Positions 7,497 through 16,380 of a stretch of DNA of 64,000 nucleotides are shown here, in pieces (the first letter of the stretch is position 1; every line of letters starts with the position of its first letter). The stretch comes from Betaproteobacteria bacterium. GTDB taxonomy: Bacteria; Pseudomonadota; Gammaproteobacteria; Burkholderiales; Casimicrobiaceae. The notes beneath the pieces were generated by a model, which did not search any database, had not been told where the DNA came from, and saw nothing but the letters and a program-made list of their open reading frames with translations. The stretch is taken from contig JADIZG010000012.1 of assembly GCA_016704895.1 (NCBI GenBank), forward strand, positions 1 to 64,000, given 5' to 3'. Made by a program: the position numbers and the translations under genes.

Positions 7497-9053
7497 ATGC
7501 CCATCGCTCGAACGACGCTCGCCTGCGCCGCCGCGATCCTCGCGATCCCGGCGGTCGTGCTCGCGGGCGCGCCGATCGGCGAGGATGGCGCCCGCCACCT
7601 GCTCGCGCGGACCGGCTTCGGTCCGACCGCCGCCGGCATCGCGACCCATGCGCCGCTCGACCGCGAGACGGCTGTCGCGCGCGTGCTCGCGACCGCGCGC
7701 ACCTCCGCCGCCACCGCGCCGCCGCCGGCGCTCCTCTCGACCGAGCCGCTGCGTCCGGTGAACGAGCAGTCGAGCGAGGCCGAGCGCAAGGCGTTCCGGC
7801 AGCAGCAGATCCGCGAGGGCATCGCGCTGCGCGGCTGGTGGATGGGCGAGATGCTCGCGACCGACTCGCCGGTCACCGAGCGGATGACGCTGTTCTGGCA
7901 CAACCACTTCGCGTCGAGCCAGCAGAAGGTGCGCGTCGCCCGGCTCATGTACCGGCAGAACGTCACGCTGCGCGCGCACGCGCTGGGCGACTTCGGCGCG
8001 CTCCTGCACGCCGCGTCGAAGGATGCGGCGATGCTCCTCTACCTCGACGGCGTGCGCAACCGCCGCGGCGCGCCGAACGAGAACTTCGCGCGCGAGGTGA
8101 TGGAGCTCTTCACGCTCGGCGAGGGCCATTACACCGAGCGCGACGTCAAGGAGGCCGCGCGCGCGTTCACGGGCTGGAGCCTCGAGCGCGGCACGGGCAC
8201 GTTCGTGTTCCGTCGCCTGCTCCACGATCCGGGCGAGAAGTCGGTGCTCGGCCGCACCGGCCGGTTCGACGGCGACGAGGTGCTCGACCTCCTGCTCGCG
8301 CGTCCCGAGACGGCCGAGCACGTCGTCGCGAAGCTCTGGCGCGAGTTCGTCTCGCCGGAGCCGGACGCGGCCGAGGTGCGCCGCATCGCCGCCGAATTCC
8401 GGCGTTCGGGCTACCGCATCCCCGTCGCGCTCTCGGGGCTCCTGGCGACCGACGCGTTCTGGGCGCCGGCGAACCGCGGCGTGCTGGTGAAGAGCCCCGT
8501 CGAGCTCGTCGTCGGCACGCTCACGTCGCTCGACGTGGCGCCCGGCGACATGACGCCCTTCGCGCTCGCGAGCGCCGGCATGGGCCAGAACCTGTTCTCG
8601 CCGCCGAACGTCAAGGGCTGGCCGGGCGGCGAAGCGTGGATCGACACGAGCACGCTGCTCGCGCGCAAGCAGTTCGCCGAGTCGATCGCACGCTACGACG
8701 AGTCGCGAACGATGATGGCGGCGGGCGGGATGGGCGCGCGCCAGCGCGGCGGCAGGACGCTCGCCCCGGACGCTGCCGAGGGCTTCCCGATCATCGACGT
8801 CGACGACGAGCCGAAGGCGCGCGCCCAGCGCATCGCCCGCGCGCTCGACCGCGCGTTCCGCGAGCTCGGCTTCTCGGCATCGCGCTGGCTCGCCTCGCTC
8901 CCGGGCGACGGTCCCTCCGCGAAGCGCGGCACGGCCCAGGCGATCCTGCTGCCGATCGCGCCGGCAGGGAGCGGCATCGGCGCGCGGGACGAGGCGGACG
9001 CGCTCGCGTTCGTCCGCGCGACGCTTCTCGATCCCGCGTTCCAGCTCAAATGA
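7497..9053 (+). CDS. DUF1800 family exported protein
   Basis: Secreted or periplasmic protein of 518 residues of the DUF1800 family, whose biochemical role is not established. The ATG at 7497 gives a clear signal peptide (PIARTTLACAAAILAIPAVV, cleavage near residue 25). Family hallmarks include RMTLFWHNHFASSQQKV (about residues 125-141), NENFAREVMELFTLGEGHY and the AFTGW segment, and later a GQNLFSPPNVKGWPGG stretch. The next gene, DUF1501, overlaps by ATGA; this ordered pair is the usual context for both families, so the two products very likely act together outside the cytoplasm. A second, frameshifted version of the pair lies at 25.9-29.5 kb. Confidence 0.9.
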   Translation: MPIARTTLACAAAILAIPAVVLAGAPIGEDGARHLLARTGFGPTAAGIATHAPLDRETAVARVLATARTSAATAPPPALLSTEPLRPVNEQSSEAERKAFRQQQIREGIALRGWWMGEMLATDSPVTERMTLFWHNHFASSQQKVRVARLMYRQNVTLRAHALGDFGALLHAASKDAAMLLYLDGVRNRRGAPNENFAREVMELFTLGEGHYTERDVKEAARAFTGWSLERGTGTFVFRRLLHDPGEKSVLGRTGRFDGDEVLDLLLARPETAEHVVAKLWREFVSPEPDAAEVRRIAAEFRRSGYRIPVALSGLLATDAFWAPANRGVLVKSPVELVVGTLTSLDVAPGDMTPFALASAGMGQNLFSPPNVKGWPGGEAWIDTSTLLARKQFAESIARYDESRTMMAAGGMGARQRGGRTLAPDAAEGFPIIDVDDEPKARAQRIARALDRAFRELGFSASRWLASLPGDGPSAKRGTAQAILLPIAPAGSGIGARDEADALAFVRATLLDPAFQLK

Positions 9054-10327
9054 ATAACCGCCTTCCCGAAACATCCAACGCGCATCTCCTCACCGGGAGC
9101 GGCGAAGGACTCGCGGCGGTCCCGCGGCTCCCGGAAGCGCGGGCCGTGGATCGCCGCCGATTCCTCGCCGCAGGCGCCGCCGCGTTCGCGTACGGCGCGC
9201 TGGGAACGCGCGCGGAGGTCGCCTTCGCCGCCGCGCCCGAGGGCGGGGCGGACGCCGCGCGTTACCGCAACCTGCTGGTGCTGGTCGAGCTCAAGGGCGG
9301 CAACGACGGGCTCAACACCGTCGTGCCGGTCGGCGATCCCGCGTACGCGCGTTTGCGCCCGAAGCTCGCGATCGCGCGAGACGACGCGATCCGACTCTCC
9401 GACCGCGCCGCCCTGCACCCGGCGCTCGCCCCGCTGCTGCCCGCGTGGGAACGGCGCGAACTCGCAATCCTGCAGGGCGTCGGCTACCCGGAGCCCAACC
9501 TGTCCCACTTCAGGTCGATCGAGATCTGGGAGACAGCCTCGCGCAGCGACGAGATGCTCGCCGATGGCTGGCTCGCGCGGACGTTCGCGCGGCGACCGGC
9601 CCCCGCGAGCTTCGCCGCCGACGGTGTCGTGATCGGCGACAACGACTTGGGCCCGCTTGCCGGCGGAGGCGCGCGCGCGATTGCGCTCGCCGATCCCGAG
9701 CAGTTCCTGCGCCGCGCAAGGCTCGCCTCGCCAGCGGGAGAGCGTCGCAATCCCGCGCTCGCGCACATCCTGAAGATCGAAGGCGACGTCGTGCAGGCGG
9801 CCTCGCACCTCGATGGCCGGCACGCGTACGCGACCGCGTTCCCCGCCACGCCGTTCGGCAATGCGGTGAAGACCGCCGCGCGCGTGATCGCGAACGACGC
9901 CGGCGTCGCGGTCGTGCACCTGTCGATCGGCAGCTTCGACACGCACGCGAACCAGGCGCCGACACAGGCGCGCCTCCTCGGCGACCTCGCGCAGGGGCTG
10001 GCCGCACTCGAGTCGGCGCTGCGCGAGATCGGTCGCTGGGACCGCACGCTCGTGCTCACCTACGCAGAGTTCGGCCGCCGCCCGAAGGAGAACCAGTCCG
10101 CGGGAACCGACCACGGCACCGCGAGCGTCCATTTCGCGCTCGGCGGCAAGGTCGCGGGAGGCTTCGCGGGCGAGGCGCCCCGGCTCGACCGCGTCGGCGA
10201 CGGCAACCTGCCGCACGCGATCGACTTCAGGAGCGTCTACGCGACGGTGCTGGAGCGCTGGTGGTCGACGGACGCGCGAAGCGTGCTGGGCGGGCGCTTC
10301 GAGACGCTGCCCATCCTGCGAGGGTGA
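9050..10327 (+). CDS. DUF1501 family exported protein
   Basis: Protein of 425 residues of the DUF1501 family, which has an alkaline-phosphatase/sulfatase-like fold but no proven reaction. The N-terminus carries a Tat-type signal, DRRRFLAAGAAAFAYG, about 35 residues in. Family landmarks are LKGGNDGLNTVVP, LHPALAPLLPAWE, GVGYPEPNLSHF, SIGSFDTHANQ and the C-terminal EFGRRPKENQSAGTDHGT. The start codon overlaps the DUF1800 stop (ATGA), a strong sign of coupled translation. Tat export implies folding, and possibly cofactor loading, before secretion. Confidence 0.92.
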   Translation: MNNRLPETSNAHLLTGSGEGLAAVPRLPEARAVDRRRFLAAGAAAFAYGALGTRAEVAFAAAPEGGADAARYRNLLVLVELKGGNDGLNTVVPVGDPAYARLRPKLAIARDDAIRLSDRAALHPALAPLLPAWERRELAILQGVGYPEPNLSHFRSIEIWETASRSDEMLADGWLARTFARRPAPASFAADGVVIGDNDLGPLAGGGARAIALADPEQFLRRARLASPAGERRNPALAHILKIEGDVVQAASHLDGRHAYATAFPATPFGNAVKTAARVIANDAGVAVVHLSIGSFDTHANQAPTQARLLGDLAQGLAALESALREIGRWDRTLVLTYAEFGRRPKENQSAGTDHGTASVHFALGGKVAGGFAGEAPRLDRVGDGNLPHAIDFRSVYATVLERWWSTDARSVLGGRFETLPILRG

Positions 10328-10355
10328 ATGGTCGTCTGCAGGCGGCAGCGAAGCG

Positions 10356-11165
10356 TCAGGCGCCGGCCGCCGAGACCGGCGCGGTGGCGTTGGCATCCCA
10401 CGCGGCCAGGAACGCTCGCCAATGCGGCGCGCCGGTCGCCGCGACCTTCTCGCGCGCGAGCGAGATCTCGGCCGCGTACTCGCCTGCGGTGAGCTCGCCG
10501 CGCATCAGCCGGAAGCGCTGGTAGAGCAGGTAGGTGTTCAGCACGTCGCACTCGCAGTAGCTGCGCACCTCGTCGATCGCGCCGCGCGCGATTGCGGCGG
10601 CGACGTCGCCGCCGTCCATCCCGAGCTTGCCGGGAAAGCCGCACAGCTTCGCGACCGCGTCGAGCGGCGCGTTCGCGCGCGGCTGGAACTGCGCGAGCAC
10701 GTCCATCAGGTCGATGTGGCGCGTGTGGTAGCGGCTGAGGTAGTTGTTGTACCTGAACTCCCGGTCGTCGTCGCCCCAGTCCCAGTAGCGTTGCGCCGCG
10801 ATCCCGTGGATCATCGCGCGATGGTGCAGCACCGGCAGGTCGAACCCGCCGCCGTTCCAGCTCACCAGCTGGGGCGTGAACTTCTCGATGCCCTCGAAGA
10901 AGCGCCGGATCAGATCGGCCTCGGATTCGCCGGGCTCGCCGACCGACCAGACCCGGAGGTCGTCGCCGCGCCGCAGTGCGCACGCGATCGCGACCACCTT
11001 GTGCAGGTAGTGCGGCGGGAAATCGCTTCCGGTCTGCGCCCGGCGCGACTGCGCGAACCCTTCCGCCACGTCGGCGTCGGGCAGTTCCGCGGGCAGGCCG
11101 TTGATCCGGCGGATGCCGTCGACGTCGGGGACGGTCTCGAGGTCGAAGACGAGGATCGGTGTCAT
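10356..11165 (-). CDS. Predicted 3'-5' exonuclease, PolB-exonuclease-like
   Basis: DnaQ-fold nuclease of 269 residues related to the exonuclease domain of family B polymerases, but free-standing. The Exo I motif is FDLETVPD (residues 5-12), with the paired acidic residues D and E. Exo II is WNGGGFDLPVL and the C-terminal acidic site is in CECDVLNTYLL. All metal-binding acidic positions appear intact. It ends a minus-strand gene run (alr, hldD, comEA-like, cysM, this gene), 22 bases after cysM. It is convergent with the DUF1501 gene. Role in repair or RNA metabolism is not established for this family. Confidence 0.85.
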   Translation of the reverse strand: MTPILVFDLETVPDVDGIRRINGLPAELPDADVAEGFAQSRRAQTGSDFPPHYLHKVVAIACALRRGDDLRVWSVGEPGESEADLIRRFFEGIEKFTPQLVSWNGGGFDLPVLHHRAMIHGIAAQRYWDWGDDDREFRYNNYLSRYHTRHIDLMDVLAQFQPRANAPLDAVAKLCGFPGKLGMDGGDVAAAIARGAIDEVRSYCECDVLNTYLLYQRFRLMRGELTAGEYAAEISLAREKVAATGAPHWRAFLAAWDANATAPVSAAGA

Positions 11166-11187
11166 GGCTTCGTCGCCTCTTGCCCGT

Positions 11188-12072
11188 TCACGCGAACACG
11201 CCGGTCGACAGGTAGCGGTCGCCACGGTCGCAAGCGATGAACGCGATCGTCGCGTTCTCGACCTCGCGCGAGATCCGCAGCGCCACCGCGCACGCGCCGC
11301 CGGAGCTCACGCCGCAGAACATCCCCTCCTCGCGCGCGAGGCGGCGCATCGTGCCCTCGGCCTCCTGCTGCGTGACCGGCTCGATGCGGTCGACACGGCG
11401 AGCGTCGTAGATCTTCGGCAGGTACGCCTCCGGCCATTTGCGGATGCCCGGGATCGACGCGCCCTCGGCAGGCTGCGCGCCGACGACGACGATGGCGGGA
11501 TCCTTCTCCTTCAGGTAGCGGGAGACGCCCATGATCGTGCCCGTCGTGCCCATCGACGAGACGAAATGCGTGATGCGGCCGCCGGTGTCCCGCCACAGCT
11601 CGGGCCCCGTGCCGCGGTAGTGCGCGAGCGAATTGTCGGGATTCGCGAACTGGTCGAGCACGACGCCGCGGCCCTCGCCGCGCATCCTGAGGGCGAGGTC
11701 GCGCGCGCCCTCCATCCCCTCGGCCTTCGTGACGAGGATCAGCTCGGCGCCGTAGGCGGTCATCGACTGGCGGCGCTCGAGCGACAGGTTGTCCGGCATG
11801 ATCAGGATCATCCGGTAGCCCTTCACCGCCGCGACCATCGCGAGCGCGATGCCGGTGTTGCCCGACGTCGCCTCGATCAGCGTGTCGCCCGGCCGGATCT
11901 CGCCGCGCTTCTCGGCCTCGACGATCATCGACAGCGCCGGACGGTCCTTCACCGAGCCCGCGGGATTGTTGCCCTCGAGCTTGGCGAGGATCGTGTTCGA
12001 CGTCGCGCCGGGCAGCCGCGCGAGGCGGACCAGCGGCGTGTTGCCGATCGTGGATTCGACGGTGGAGAGCAT
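11188..12072 (-). CDS. cysM: Cysteine synthase B (O-acetylserine sulfhydrylase)
   Basis: PLP enzyme of 294 residues that makes cysteine from O-acetylserine and sulfide or thiosulfate. The PLP lysine is in NNPAGSVKDRPA (about residue 43), the substrate loop is TSGNTGIAL, the phosphate-binding loop is GTTGTIMG, and the conserved C-terminal SSGGA is present. Length and the missing C-terminal extension favour CysM over CysK. It lies downstream of hldD and the comEA-like gene, an order common in betaproteobacteria. Confidence 0.93.
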   Translation of the reverse strand: MLSTVESTIGNTPLVRLARLPGATSNTILAKLEGNNPAGSVKDRPALSMIVEAEKRGEIRPGDTLIEATSGNTGIALAMVAAVKGYRMILIMPDNLSLERRQSMTAYGAELILVTKAEGMEGARDLALRMRGEGRGVVLDQFANPDNSLAHYRGTGPELWRDTGGRITHFVSSMGTTGTIMGVSRYLKEKDPAIVVVGAQPAEGASIPGIRKWPEAYLPKIYDARRVDRIEPVTQQEAEGTMRRLAREEGMFCGVSSGGACAVALRISREVENATIAFIACDRGDRYLSTGVFA

Positions 12073-12153
12073 GCCCGGGGCGGGTGATGCGCCGGATGGC
12101 GTGGCGCCAAGTCTAGCATCGCCCCCGCGGGCCGCCTCCCTCGCGACTAGCCG

Positions 12154-12507
12154 TCACTTGCGCGGCTTCTCCTCCGCGATCCGGCCGGCGCCGGCACGTG
12201 CGACGGTCTGCGCGCCCTTGCCCTCGGCGCGGGTCGCCGCCTTCGCCGGCGCAGCGGCGACCGTGAGCTCCGGACGCAGGCGGTCGACGAGCTTGCCGCG
12301 GAATCCCTTGACGTCCCTCAGGTCGTCGACCGACTTGAACGGCCCCTTCGCCGTGCGGTGGTCGACGATGGCCTGGGCCTTCGTCGGACCGATGCCGGGC
12401 ACGGCGACGAGCTCGTCGCGCGTGGCGGTGTTCAGGTTGACCGCGGCGAGCGCGGGAACGGTTGCGGCGGCGCACGCGAGTGCGAGCGTGACGAGGATGC
12501 GGATCAT
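12154..12507 (-). CDS. ComEA-like helix-hairpin-helix protein
   Basis: Small exported protein of 117 residues. The ATG at 12507 gives a signal peptide with cleavage near PALAA, followed directly by a helix-hairpin-helix DNA-binding unit, LNTATRDELVAVPGIGPTKA, as in ComEA. A basic, Ala-rich tail follows, with no second domain. ComEA proteins bind incoming DNA in the periplasm during natural transformation; no other competence gene is in this window, so that role is inferred. It lies between hldD and cysM on the same strand, with 81 bases to cysM. Confidence 0.85.
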   Translation of the reverse strand: MIRILVTLALACAAATVPALAAVNLNTATRDELVAVPGIGPTKAQAIVDHRTAKGPFKSVDDLRDVKGFRGKLVDRLRPELTVAAAPAKAATRAEGKGAQTVARAGAGRIAEEKPRK

Positions 12508-12593
12508 CGGGACCTCTCCATGGTGGACGCGGCCGGTCTCGAGGAACCGCATCGTGTGCGCGGATCCCCCCGGTCGTGCCGCCAGTGTCGAGG

Positions 12594-13595
12594 TCAGCCG
12601 CGCTCGCGCGCCATCAGCCATTCGACGTAGCGCCGCACGCCCTCCTCGAGCGGCAGCGTCGGAGCGTCGTAGCCCGCCGCGCGCAGGCGCGCGAGGTCGG
12701 CTTTCGTGTAGCTCTGGTACTTGCCGAGCAGCGCCGGCGGGAAGGGGATGTAGGAGATCGCCCCCTCGCGCACCAGCGCCTCGACGGTCGATGCCTGCCC
12801 GCCTTCGGCCACGCGCACCGCGTTGATCACCGCCGCCGCCACCGCGTTGTACGTCTCGGCGCGACCGCTGCCGACGTTGAAGATGCCCGAGCGCTCCGGG
12901 TGGTCGAGGAAGTCGAGGTTGATGCGAACGACGTCCTCGATCGACACGAAGTCGCGGCGCTGCTCGCCGTTCGCGATGCCCCCGGTGCCCTCGAAGAGCC
13001 GGACCCTGCCGTCGGCGCGGACCTGGTTGAAGAAGTGCCACATCACCGACGCCATGCGGCCCTTGTGCGCCTCGCGCGGCCCGTAGACGTTGAAGTAGCG
13101 GAAGCCCGCGATCGGCGCGGTACGGTCGGGAAGCGTGCGGCGCACGACCTCGTCGAACTGGAACTTCGAGTACGCGTAGACGTTGAGCGGATCCTCGTTC
13201 GCGCGCGACTCGGCGAACGTCGTGCCGCCGCCGTAGACCGACGCGCTCGACGCGTAGAGAAAGGGCACGTCGTCGTTCTGGCAGAACTCGAGCAGCCGCG
13301 CCGAGTAGCGGTAGTTGTTGCGCATCATGAACGCGCCGTCGCGCTCCATCGTGTCGGAGCACGCGCCCTGGTGCAGCACCGCCTCGAGCTCGCCGTCGAA
13401 GTCGCCGTCGACGATCCGGTCGAGGAACTCGTCGGCGTCGAGGTAGTCGGCGATCTCGCAGTCGACGAGGTTGCGGAACTTGTCGGAGGCGTCGAGCCTG
13501 TCGACGGCGATGATGTCGCGCTCGCCGCGGTCGTTGAGCGCCCGGACGAGGTTCGCGCCGATGAAGCCCGCGGCGCCGGTGACGACGATGAACAT
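12594..13595 (-). CDS. hldD: ADP-L-glycero-D-manno-heptose 6-epimerase
   Basis: Short-chain dehydrogenase/epimerase of 333 residues that makes ADP-L-glycero-beta-D-manno-heptose for the LPS inner core. The Rossmann start is FIVVTGAAGFIGANLV, the Lys-Phe-rich segment DASDKFRNL is typical of HldD, the catalytic SSASVYGGG and YAYSK (Tyr, Lys) are intact, and GFRYFNVYGPREAHKG is family-specific. The ATG at 13595 places the Rossmann motif at the N-terminus. It follows alr by 11 bases on the same strand and precedes the comEA-like gene. Confidence 0.95.
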   Translation of the reverse strand: MFIVVTGAAGFIGANLVRALNDRGERDIIAVDRLDASDKFRNLVDCEIADYLDADEFLDRIVDGDFDGELEAVLHQGACSDTMERDGAFMMRNNYRYSARLLEFCQNDDVPFLYASSASVYGGGTTFAESRANEDPLNVYAYSKFQFDEVVRRTLPDRTAPIAGFRYFNVYGPREAHKGRMASVMWHFFNQVRADGRVRLFEGTGGIANGEQRRDFVSIEDVVRINLDFLDHPERSGIFNVGSGRAETYNAVAAAVINAVRVAEGGQASTVEALVREGAISYIPFPPALLGKYQSYTKADLARLRAAGYDAPTLPLEEGVRRYVEWLMARERG

Positions 13596-13606
13596 GACGG
13601 ATCCGG

Positions 13607-14701
13607 TCAGAGCTCGAGGTCGACGCGCCCGACCTCGGTGGTGAGGACACGCACGCGCGGCGCGAGCGCGCACAGGAGTTCGTAGCCGACCGTCGAGGCC
13701 GCCGCGGCGACGTCGTCGACCGGCAGCCCCTCGCCCCACAGGACGACCGGGCTGCCGACGCGCGCCTCGGGCACCTCGGTCAGGTCGACGGTGATCAGGT
13801 CCATCGACACGCGTCCGGCGATCCGCACCTTCCTGCCGCACACGAGCACCGGCGTGCCGTTCGGCGCGTGGCGCGGGTAACCGTCGGCGTAGCCGCAGGC
13901 GACGACGCCGAGCCGGTGCGGCCGGGACGCCGTGTAGCTCGCGCCGTACCCCGCGGTGTCGTTCGCCTTGAGCGACTGGATCGCGATCAGCTCCGAGCGC
14001 AGCGTCATGACCGGCGCGAGGCCGAGCATCTCGGCGGTGTCGAACGCGAACGGCGTGGCGCCGTAGAGCATGATGCCGGGACGCACGAAGTCGCCGCCGA
14101 CCTCCGCGTGGCGGAACACGCCGGCCGAGTTCGCGATCGAGCGCGGGTACGGCAGCCCGCGACACGCGGCCTCGAACACGGCGAGCGGCTCGGCGACGCC
14201 GTCGTCCTCGTCGGCGCGCGAGAGGTGGGTCATCAGCCGCAGCGCCGCGACCGACGGCGCGTTGGCGAGGCGCTCGCAGGTGCGGGCGACCGCGCCCGGC
14301 GCGAATCCGAGGCGGTTCATGCCGGTGTTCACCTTGACGAACACCTCGAGCGGCCGCGGCAGGACCGCGCGCTCCAGCATCGCGGTCTGCTCCTCGTTGT
14401 GCACCACAGTGGCGAGGCGGCGCTGCGACAGCTCGGGGAGCTCGCGCTCCTCGAAGAACCCTTCGATCAGGAGGATGCGGCGCGTGTAGTGGCGCTCGCG
14501 CAGCGTCGACGCGGCGTCCAGTTCGACCAGCGCGAGGCCGTCGGCGTCGTCCAGTGCCGGCAGGACGCGCGTCAGGCCATGCCCGTACGCGTTCGCCTTG
14601 ACGACCGCCAGCACCTTGGCGCCGGGGGCGGCCGCACGGGCCCGCGCGAGGTTGGCGCGCAGCGCCGCGAGGTTGATTTGCGCGAAGAGCGGTCGGGCCA
14701 C
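13607..14701 (-). CDS. alr: Alanine racemase
   Basis: PLP enzyme of 364 residues that interconverts L- and D-alanine for peptidoglycan. The PLP lysine is in VVKANAYGHG (about residues 33-42), the second catalytic residue is the Tyr in GYGASYTAS, and the arginine and GMNRLGF segments lie between them. The C-terminal beta domain is complete (RVSMDLITVDLTEVP). The gene starts the minus-strand run toward hldD and is divergent from lplT, a common betaproteobacterial arrangement. Confidence 0.95.
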   Translation of the reverse strand: MARPLFAQINLAALRANLARARAAAPGAKVLAVVKANAYGHGLTRVLPALDDADGLALVELDAASTLRERHYTRRILLIEGFFEERELPELSQRRLATVVHNEEQTAMLERAVLPRPLEVFVKVNTGMNRLGFAPGAVARTCERLANAPSVAALRLMTHLSRADEDDGVAEPLAVFEAACRGLPYPRSIANSAGVFRHAEVGGDFVRPGIMLYGATPFAFDTAEMLGLAPVMTLRSELIAIQSLKANDTAGYGASYTASRPHRLGVVACGYADGYPRHAPNGTPVLVCGRKVRIAGRVSMDLITVDLTEVPEARVGSPVVLWGEGLPVDDVAAAASTVGYELLCALAPRVRVLTTEVGRVDLEL

Positions 14702-15030
14702 GGGGTCGGTGGATCACGCGACGCGCGACGGCGGGGTTTCGGCAACGCGCCTCGACGACCTTGCCGCGCCGCGTCATTGGGGCGGCCCGCCAATCGTGGT
14801 ATAAACGCGCCGGTCGCGCGACCGGTTTCGTGGGGGATCATACCAAAGCCCCCCGCCGCCGCGCCCTCCCCTGACAAGGGGGTTCGACCGTGCTCGCGGC
14901 CATCCCGCGCCACGTACCGTCGCGGAGTCCGCTTGCAGAGATCCACCGCCAGGCAGCCGTCGTTGCGCGCACCGCCGCGAATCGCCGTCCGTTCCACGCT
15001 CCCGTTCTGCGCCGCCGAGGCGAAGCGCCG
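14702..15030. other. Divergent intergenic region alr/lplT
   Basis: 329 bases without a convincing gene. It holds a good promoter-like pair toward lplT (listed separately) and a GC-rich stretch at about 14831-14885 with GGGGGATCA and short C and G runs, reminiscent of the GGGGGATCA part of the repeats at 5091-5421. No promoter toward alr was recognised. Confidence 0.5.
14777..14805 (+). promoter_or_regulatory. Putative sigma70-type promoter toward lplT
   Basis: TTGGGG (14777-14782) and TATAAA (14800-14805) are separated by exactly 17 bases, and the TATAAA stands out in otherwise very GC-rich DNA. Transcription would start near 14812, leaving a leader of about 220 bases before the lplT start at 15031. 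Assignment is by consensus likeness only. Confidence 0.45.
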
Positions 15031-16308
15031 ATGACGCGCGGCTTCTACACGATCATGGCGGCGCAGTTCTTCAGCTCGCTCGCCGACAACGCGCTGCTCG
15101 TCGCCGCGATCGCGCTCCTGCGCCAGATGAGCGAGGCCGCCTGGATGACGCCGGCGCTCAAGCAGAGCTTCGTCGTGTCCTACGTGGTGCTCGCACCGCT
15201 GGTCGGCGCGTTCGCCGACTCGATGCCGAAGGGCCGCGTGATGCTGATCACCAACGGCATCAAGATCGTCGGCTGCGCGCTGATGCTGTTCGCGGTGCAC
15301 CCGCTGCTTGCCTACGCGGTCGTCGGACTCGGGGCCGCCGCGTACTCGCCGGCGAAGTACGGCATCCTGACCGAGCTGCTGCCGCCCCAGCAGCTCGTCG
15401 TCGCGAACGGCTGGATCGAGGGCACGACGGTCGGGTCGATCATCCTCGGCGTGCTGCTGGGCGGCGCGCTCGTCAGCCCGCGCGTCTCGACCGCGCTCCT
15501 CGGCTTCGACCTGCCGGGCTTCGACACCGGCATCGACACGCCGCCCGAGGCGGCGATCGCGATCATCGCGGTCTTCTATGCGATCGCGGCGATCTTCAAC
15601 TGGCACATCCCGGACACCGGCGTCGACCACCGGACGCCCAGCCGCAACCCGATCGCACTCATCCGCGAGTTCTCCCACTGCGTCTACCTGCTGTGGCGCG
15701 ACAAGCTCGGGCAGATCACCCTCGCGACGACGACGCTGTTCTGGGGCGCGGGCGCGACGCTGCAGTTCATCGTGATCGACTGGGCGGCGCGCAACCTGGG
15801 CTTCAACCTGTCGCAGGCGTCCTACCTGCAGGGCGTCGTCGCGCTCGGCATCGCCTTCGGCGCGGTCGCGGCCGCCCGGTTCGTCACGCTGCGCGACTCG
15901 GTGCGCGTGCTCCCGATGGGCGTGGCGATGGGCGCCCTCGTCATGGTGATGGTGTTCGTCACCCAGCTGCCGATCGCGATCGTGCTCATGATCGCGGTGG
16001 GCGCGCTGGCCGGTTTCTTCGTGGTGCCGATGAACGCGCTGCTCCAGCACCGCGGCCACGTGCTGATGGGCGCCGGGCATTCGATCGCGGTCCAGAACTT
16101 CAACGAGAACATCGGCATCCTCGTCATGGTGGGCCTCTACGCGCTGATGGTGCGCTCGGGCATCTCGGTGCACATCGCGATCGGGATGTTCGGCCTGTTC
16201 GTCTCGTCGACGATGCTGCTCGTGATGCTGCGCTTCCGCCTGAACCAGCGCCACAGCGACTCGCTGCACCTGATCGGCATGGAGAAGCACGGGCCCGGCG
16301 GCCACTGA
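15031..16308 (+). CDS. lplT: Lysophospholipid transporter, MFS family
   Basis: Inner-membrane protein of 425 residues of the LplT group, which flips lysophospholipids from the outer to the inner leaflet for re-acylation. The sequence shows about 12 hydrophobic helices. Recognisable segments are FYTIMAAQFFSSLADNALL at the N-terminus, SPAKYGILTELLPPQQLVVAN near residues 105-125 and GFFVVPMNALLQHRGH near residue 330. The ATG at 15031 fits this N-terminus; a GTG far upstream would add an Arg-rich, non-conserved tail. The TGA lies inside the inverted repeat at 16305-16380. No acyltransferase/acyl-ACP synthetase gene is adjacent. Confidence 0.92.
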   Translation: MTRGFYTIMAAQFFSSLADNALLVAAIALLRQMSEAAWMTPALKQSFVVSYVVLAPLVGAFADSMPKGRVMLITNGIKIVGCALMLFAVHPLLAYAVVGLGAAAYSPAKYGILTELLPPQQLVVANGWIEGTTVGSIILGVLLGGALVSPRVSTALLGFDLPGFDTGIDTPPEAAIAIIAVFYAIAAIFNWHIPDTGVDHRTPSRNPIALIREFSHCVYLLWRDKLGQITLATTTLFWGAGATLQFIVIDWAARNLGFNLSQASYLQGVVALGIAFGAVAAARFVTLRDSVRVLPMGVAMGALVMVMVFVTQLPIAIVLMIAVGALAGFFVVPMNALLQHRGHVLMGAGHSIAVQNFNENIGILVMVGLYALMVRSGISVHIAIGMFGLFVSSTMLLVMLRFRLNQRHSDSLHLIGMEKHGPGGH

Positions 16309-16380
16309 AGGCGTCGGGCTGGAGCCCGACCCACAGCAGCGCGCGGAACCGTGGGTCGGGCTTCAGCCCGACGCCTTCAG
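16305..16380. repeat. 30-bp inverted repeat (REP pair) spanning two stop codons
   Basis: Arms 16305-16334 and 16351-16380 are reverse complements at 29 of 30 positions, around a 16-base centre. Each arm contains the REP core GTCGGGCTgnAGCCCGAC and the adjoining CCCAC. The TGA of lplT (16306-16308) lies in the left arm and the TGA of the convergent TPM gene (16379-16377) in the right arm. Both transcripts would end in this strong hairpin. The same core recurs at 46.4 and 63.7 kb. Confidence 0.85.
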
